Of a stretch of 64,000 bases of DNA, positions 59,776 to 64,000 are shown in pieces (the first letter of the stretch is position 1; each line of letters starts with the position of its first letter). Location: positions 2,537,304 through 2,601,303 of the forward strand of contig NC_079213.1 in the NCBI RefSeq assembly GCF_029633865.1, given 5' to 3'. Made by a program: the position numbers and the translations under genes. The stretch comes from Lampris incognitus (taxonomy: Eukaryota; Chordata; Actinopteri; Lampriformes; Lampridae). The notes beneath the pieces are model-generated. The model was not told the DNA's origin. It saw only the letters and a program-made list of their open reading frames with translations, and ran no database searches.

Positions 59776-59924
59776 TACCAGCATGTACTAAAGGCATTAT
59801 TCGGTGTTTGATACCAGTACTGTTGTGGGTCAACCACAAATATTTTGTGTGTGAACAAACCGTTTTTTGTGGCAGGCCCTCTAGTGTCATAGACGTCTGA
59901 CTTCTGAACAGTATTTCTGGACTA

Positions 59925-60115
59925 CGTATGTTCACATGTTCATCATTTGACTTGTGTGTGAATTAGTTCTCAGCATGCGGCAGTGAAATCATGAAGATTT
60001 GAACTTGTGACTCACTACAAACATTCACATGTTCAACATGTGACTTGTGTGAATCAGTTCTTGCCATGCGGCAGTGAAGTCATGAAGATTTGAACTTGTG
60101 ACTCATCTGAACACA
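59925..60115. repeat. 90 bp tandem duplication
   Basis: TTCACATGTTCA ... GCATGCGGCAGTGAAATCAT and GAAGATTTGAACTTGTGACT occur twice in a row with about 90% identity. Confidence 0.85.
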
Positions 60116-60539
60116 GAGCAGTGTGATCACATAATGGACATAGGCTGTTATTGGTAGTGCCCTTTGAGCGAGGATGAATGAAGACCTGTTTCTGTTACTG
60201 TAGCAAACATCATCAGTCAGCCATGAAGTTTTCTTTTTTTAGCGTGGCTTTGTAGTGAGGACACCATCTCTCTGTCTCTCTGTCTGTCTCTCTGTCTCCC
60301 TCTCCCTCCCTCGCTCTGTCTGTCTCTGGAGTACCAGTTGAGATCAACCACATCAGAGGCTCCATGTGTTTGTCATGATTAGCAGGCCACTACGGGACAC
60401 AGAGACCATTCAGTGACCTTCCTGAGCTGTCACAGGCAGAAACAAACCAGCAACCACCCAGTTTTTGACATGTCTTCATAATGCTTCATAATCTGGGTAA
60501 GAACATCAAATAACATCGAATCAGTTCCTCTGGACACAA
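60116..60539. other. Spacer, no gene seen
   Basis: Unique sequence with a CTCTGTCT-rich stretch at 60268-60327. Confidence 0.5.
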
Positions 60540-60867
60540 GGTTTAGTAAGAGAAATGTTTCATCATCATCTAGGTGACCTCTTCAGTCTCACCTGACTGC
60601 AGGTGTCCCCACCCTTATAAACAATACAGTGACTGCAGGTACCCCACCCTTATAAACAATACAGTGACTACAGGTACCCCACCCTTATAAACAATACAGT
60701 GACTACAGGTACCCCACCCTTATAAACAATACAGTGACTACAGGTACCCCACCCTTATAAACAATACAGTGACTGCAGGTGTCCCCACCCTTATAAACAA
60801 TACAGTGACTGCAGGTACCCCACCCTTATAAACAATACAGTGACTGCAGGTACCCCACCCTTATAAA
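60540..60867 (-). repeat. Composite dispersed repeat, inverted copy with 35-36 bp array
   Basis: Inverse of the family at 40130. The array of CACCCTTATAAACAATACAG units (60601-60867) is interrupted by the hAT element at 60868; its missing flank (TAAACAATACAATGGCATAA) resumes at 63234. Confidence 0.85.
60559..60587 (-). other. Hammerhead-ribozyme-like core, weak stem II
   Basis: Minus strand: CTGAAGA, an 18-base segment, then GAAAC. The core boxes are intact but stem II is reduced to a few pairs. Confidence 0.3.
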
Positions 60868-61161
60868 TAGGGCCCTACCAAATTCACGGCCGTGAAAATC
60901 GCGTCACGGACCGTGAAATCAGCCTCTTCCCGTGTAATTGACCATTTGCCGTGAAATGCAGAATTTAAGTGCGCAACTACTTTGAGAAAATACTGTGCTG
61001 ACATGATTGACATTTTGGATGCGCGAATAAAAGCATTCACGTGTCTAAGACATTGATTGGTTAAATGAGCATCCGGGGTGGTCGCAATGATCATTTTTGT
61101 TACTAGCATAGTTTGAGTTAGCTGTCGTCAGCATGTTAGCTTAGGCCCTAACGTACTGAAG

Positions 61162-63055
61162 ATGTCGAAATCTAAAACCTCAAAAAACACGACTGCAGAC
61201 GACAGAGTAATTGAGTTTGGAAAACATATTTTACACGCTCATGGCGGAAAATTAATTTGTACGAGTTGTAATATCTCCTTAGATCTCAGTCGACGAGCAA
61301 CGATTCAGCGTCACTTGGAAAGTGAAACTCATCTCAACAAAAAGAGGGCTGCCGAAAAAGAACCACAAGGTGGAACCAACAAGAAGCAAAAAACAATTTC
61401 ATCGATGTTTAAGAAAACAACCGAGAGCACCGAGTCTCGACATTTGGCAACCATGGAGCTTGTTGAGGCGTTTGCTAGTGCTAACCCTAACCCTAACATT
61501 AGCTAGTGCTAACCCTAACATTAGCTAGTGCTAACCCTAACCCTAACATTAGCTAGTGCTAACCCTAACCCTAAGCCTAACATTAGCTAGTGCTAACATA
61601 CCGCTGGAGAAGCTTGATCACCCGAAACTGAGGGACTACCTTCAACGTAATGTGAGAAATGCGGGCGGTTTACCCAGTGCAAATAAGCTCCGACAAGACT
61701 ACCTTCCTAAGCTGTTTGACGCACAATTTGAAGAGGTAAAATCTATCATAAATTCATGTGAATCGTTTTCAATTATTTCGGATGAGTCCACCGACGAGCA
61801 GGACAATTATGTTTTGCATGTTATTTTCGATTTCATGTGGGACAAGGCCGAAGATGTTGAGACTGGAACTCTAACAGCAGTGCTGGCCGACTGGGCTTAC
61901 TTGGATGCTGTAAACTATACCACTGTTTCACAAGCCGTAATTAAAACCCTCACAAAATATGGTGCAGACTTTAACAAAGTATCTGCTTTCATTAGTGACA
62001 ATGCAACCTACATGACGAAGTCATACAAATCTGTACTCCAGGGTCTCGTGCCAAACTCGGTGCATATCACTTGCAATGCCCACATGATTTCTCTGGTGAG
62101 TGAGTTGTGGAGAGCTGAGTTTCCTAGAGTAGATAAGTTAGTGAGCTACGTCAAAAAAGTGTTTAAGCATTGTCCCAGTCGCAAACTACACTATCAGGAA
62201 AGCATTGCAGAGAAGACAGGGGAAACGGTGGGGGAAATTGCCCTTCCACCTGAACCAGTGATGACGAGATGGAACTCGTGGTTTCGGGCTGTACAGTATC
62301 ACGCAGCTCATCTGGACTTTTACGCAGATTTTGTGGAACAGGAGCTCGCACTGACACCCCGAACACAGGCATTGACCGAACTGTTAAATCTTTTACACGA
62401 TCCTCACCTGAATGAGGACGTCAAATTCATTTCCAAAAATGCCACTAAGCTAATGGACTTGATCACTTGGTTTGAATCTCGACATGTATTAATTCGCAAG
62501 GCGTACAACAGGGTCATGGATTTGCTCTTTTGGGCAGAAGCACAGGCGAATGAAATTCACTCCGAGCGTGCAGATTTAAATGCCAGTGCTCATCACTTGT
62601 TTTCTGGCACGATACAAAAGATCAGGCAGTATTACTGCTACAGAGATGAGTCAAACGAGAACATTACGCAAAGTAGATTTAAACAACCAGCGGCCGAATT
62701 CCTGAAAGCAGTGCGCATTTTTGACCCTGCAAAAATACTTATTTTGACGGTGGATTTAAACTCACTCAGCACGGACATTCCTGGATTTGACAAAAACTGT
62801 AGGCTGGAATTGCCGAACTATAAACACATCGCACAAGAGGTGGACACAACTTTACCAGCGCTAGCTTTTTGGAAATCCTCCGAATCTAGGCTACCACATC
62901 TTGCTAAAGAAGCGTGGCGCTGTCTGTCAATCCCGACGAACTCTGTGGACGCGGAGAGGGCCGTGTCAAAACATGGACAAGTATTTTCATCGCAGACACA
63001 GAGCATGAAGCCAAGCACCGTCGCAGGATGCTCAGTGCTTACATTCAACCACTAG
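61162..63055 (+). pseudogene. hAT transposase interrupted by a small tandem array
   Basis: The N-terminal frame (61162-61506) has KGHxL-type zinc finger text CTSCNISLDLSRRATIQRHL followed by ESETH, a BED/C2H2-like DNA-binding finger. It reads to EAFASAN and is then broken by the array at 61470-61597, which contributes TAG stops. The second frame (to 63055) resumes at IPLEKLDHPKLRDYLQ and has the catalytic region: IISDESTDEQ (first Asp), FISDNATYM (second Asp), CNAHMISLV, RWNSWFRAV, and DAERAVSKHG (catalytic Glu) in the C-terminal dimerisation domain. The last 20 residues look frameshifted. Combined length (about 580 residues) is typical. Nearly intact apart from the array. Confidence 0.88.
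61470..61597. repeat. Telomere-like minisatellite inside the hAT gene (about 4 units)
   Basis: Units of 21-33 bp: GCTAGTGCTAACCCTAAC with extra CCTAAC hexamers and ACATTA. CCCTAACCCTAA-type runs occur four times. The first and last units retain GCTAGTGCTAAC of the transposase codons. Confidence 0.9.
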
Positions 63056-63233
63056 TACGGTTATGCTGTGTACAGTAGGCTGGGCTATTAAGGCCCTGTG
63101 TGAAGAAAAAGTGTAATTTAATCATTGCCGTGAAATGTCGCATTTTTCTTATAGAATCCGTGAAATCTGTGATTTTCGAGAAACTAGATCCGTGAAATTG
63201 AGCGAAATGTACCGTGAATTTGGTAGGGCCCTA

Positions 63234-63290
63234 TAAACAATACAATGGCATAACGACCAAAACCTACTACTACTACTACTACTTTCAGCT
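63234..63290 (+). other. Composite-repeat flank and LINE terminal triplet run
   Basis: TAAACAATACAATGGCATAA is the flank of the composite repeat; the CTA run that follows (63267-63285) is the 3' tail (TAG run) of the minus-strand LINE. Confidence 0.7.
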
Positions 63291-63843
63291 GCTCCCGATA
63301 GGGGGCGCCACAGCGGATCATCCGTTTCCATCTCTTCCTGTCCTCTGCGTCTTCCTCTGTCACACCAGGCACCTGCATGTCCTCCCTCACCACATCCATA
63401 AACCTCCTCTTTGGCCTTCCTCTTCTCCTCTTCCCTGGCAGCTCCATATTCAGCATCCTTCTCCCAGTATACCCAGCATCTCTCCTCCACACATGTCCAC
63501 ACCATCTCAATCTTGTCTCTCTTGCTTTGTCTCCAAACCGTCCAACCTGCGCTGTCCCTCAAATATACTCGTTCCTGATCCTGTCCTTCTTCATCACTCC
63601 CAATGAAAACCTTATCATCTTCATCTCTGCCACCTCCAGCTCCACCTCCTGTCTTTTCATCAGTGCCACTGTCTCCAAACCATACAACATAGCTGGTCTC
63701 ACAGCCATCTTGTAAACCTTCCCTTTAACTCTTGCTGGTACCCTTCTGTCACACATCACTCCTGACACTCTTCTCCACCCACTCCACCCTGCCTGCATGA
63801 CCAAATCCAACAACCAGTTTAATATGCAAATAGTAATTCCCAA
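63267..63843 (-). mobile_element. LINE ORF C-terminus, unexpanded sister of the 5.7-9.1 kb copy
   Basis: Minus-strand reading: 63843-63559 has GWSGWRRVSGVMCDRRVPAR, KMAVRPAMLYGLETVALMKR and ELEVAEMKMIRFSLGVM. After a frame change, 63510-63290 has RWCGHVWRRDAGYTGRRMLN, MELPGKRRRGRPKRRFMDVV and RKRWKRMIRCGAP, then the GGGGGCGCC-containing 3' UTR and a TAG triplet tail. This is the region downstream of the RT domain. Here WRRDAGYTGRRMLNM is a single copy, which makes it the reference for the expanded copy. One frameshift (near 63560-63510) breaks it. Confidence 0.85.
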
Positions 63844-64000
63844 ACCCTCTGTGAATAGTACACATGGCCATTGTAACTCCAGTTAATGGTCACAACCATA
63901 TTGCATATGAAACTGGTTGTTGGTTTGGGTCGTTATGCCACTGTATTGTTTATAAGGGTGGGGACACCTGCAGTCACTGTATTGTTTATAAGGGTGGGGT
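63844..64000 (+). repeat. Composite dispersed repeat, third copy (cut by window end)
   Basis: GTGAATAGTACACATGGCCA through GGTCGTTATGCCACTGTATT and the first array units. Same order as at 40130-40270. Confidence 0.85.

Larger units (their letters stand above)
60868..63233 (+). mobile_element. hAT-superfamily DNA transposon, full length (2,366 bp)
   Basis: 22 bp perfect terminal inverted repeats starting TAGGGCCCTACCAAATTCAC. A transposase gene fills most of the interior. It is inserted in the composite 36 bp repeat, splitting TATAAACAATAC: the left flank ends CCTTATAAA and the right flank begins TAAACAATAC. Only 4-5 bp are duplicated, not the usual 8, so target-site decay or imprecise ends are possible. 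Confidence 0.88.

Noticed and set aside
61470..61597. True chromosome end or telomere
   Set aside because: Only a few CCCTAA units, inside an hAT gene, with unique sequence on both sides.

Overview
The window reads as a repeat-choked stretch of a teleost fish nuclear chromosome. Evidence: spliced exons of two vertebrate membrane-protein genes with canonical GT/AG borders; fish-type Tc1-like and hAT DNA transposons; several non-LTR retrotransposon families; two tRNA-derived SINE families (one ending in GGAT repeats); and very long CA/GT, GATA-type and GGAT microsatellites. No prokaryotic operon, rRNA or CRISPR is present. Family names come from motif recognition by eye; no database was searched.

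Layout. 1-5630: back-to-back minisatellites (43, 36, 19, 21 and 18 bp units) and GT tracts, with a broken LINE reverse transcriptase on the minus strand at 1375-1905. 5739-9095: the C-terminal end of a second LINE whose coding sequence is split by a 3.1 kb, 22-24 bp array. 9096-11690: mostly single-copy DNA with two small arrays and an inverted repeat. 11694-20800: a 9.1 kb array of a 42 bp unit. 21645-22058: a SINE. 23501-29427: exon 3 and exon 2 of a KCNMB4-like BK-channel beta subunit (minus strand), whose intron holds an R4/Dong-like LINE, a Tc1-like relic with an hAT-type MITE nested inside it, a nearly intact Tc1-like transposon and a SINE. 29480-35586: two head-to-tail copies of one LINE, separated by GA-rich tracts and carrying three internal minisatellites, ending at a 200-N assembly gap. 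35970-36640: an inverted-repeat element and one unidentified coiled-coil-type exon (plus strand). 36783-38478: a Gypsy-like LTR element keeping gag and protease only. 38479-53205: further arrays, a foldback element, an IS630/mariner-like element (48561-49873) and SINE pieces. 53577-54340: a large palindrome that looks Penelope-related. 54540-55498: CpG-rich promoter, exon 1 and first coding exon of a TMEM19-like gene (plus strand). 55550-60866: a MITE in the TMEM19 intron, SINE and LINE tails and a 65 bp array. 60868-63233: an hAT transposon with 22 bp inverted termini. 63240-63843: the unexpanded sister of the LINE at 5.7-9.1 kb.

KCNMB4 and TMEM19 are the only host genes I can name. Both lie in the same general region of human chromosome 12q, so their proximity is plausible conserved synteny. 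KCNMB4 exon 1 was not found and must lie above 29427, possibly in the N gap.

The main theme is mechanistic. At least five minisatellites sit inside transposable-element reading frames, and their repeat unit is the local TE coding sequence. For one of them the unexpanded ancestor is in the same window, so the birth of a tandem array from a TE coding segment can be read directly. A second theme is a recurring CUGANGA / stem-loop / GAAA signature, a hammerhead-ribozyme-like core, at four places.
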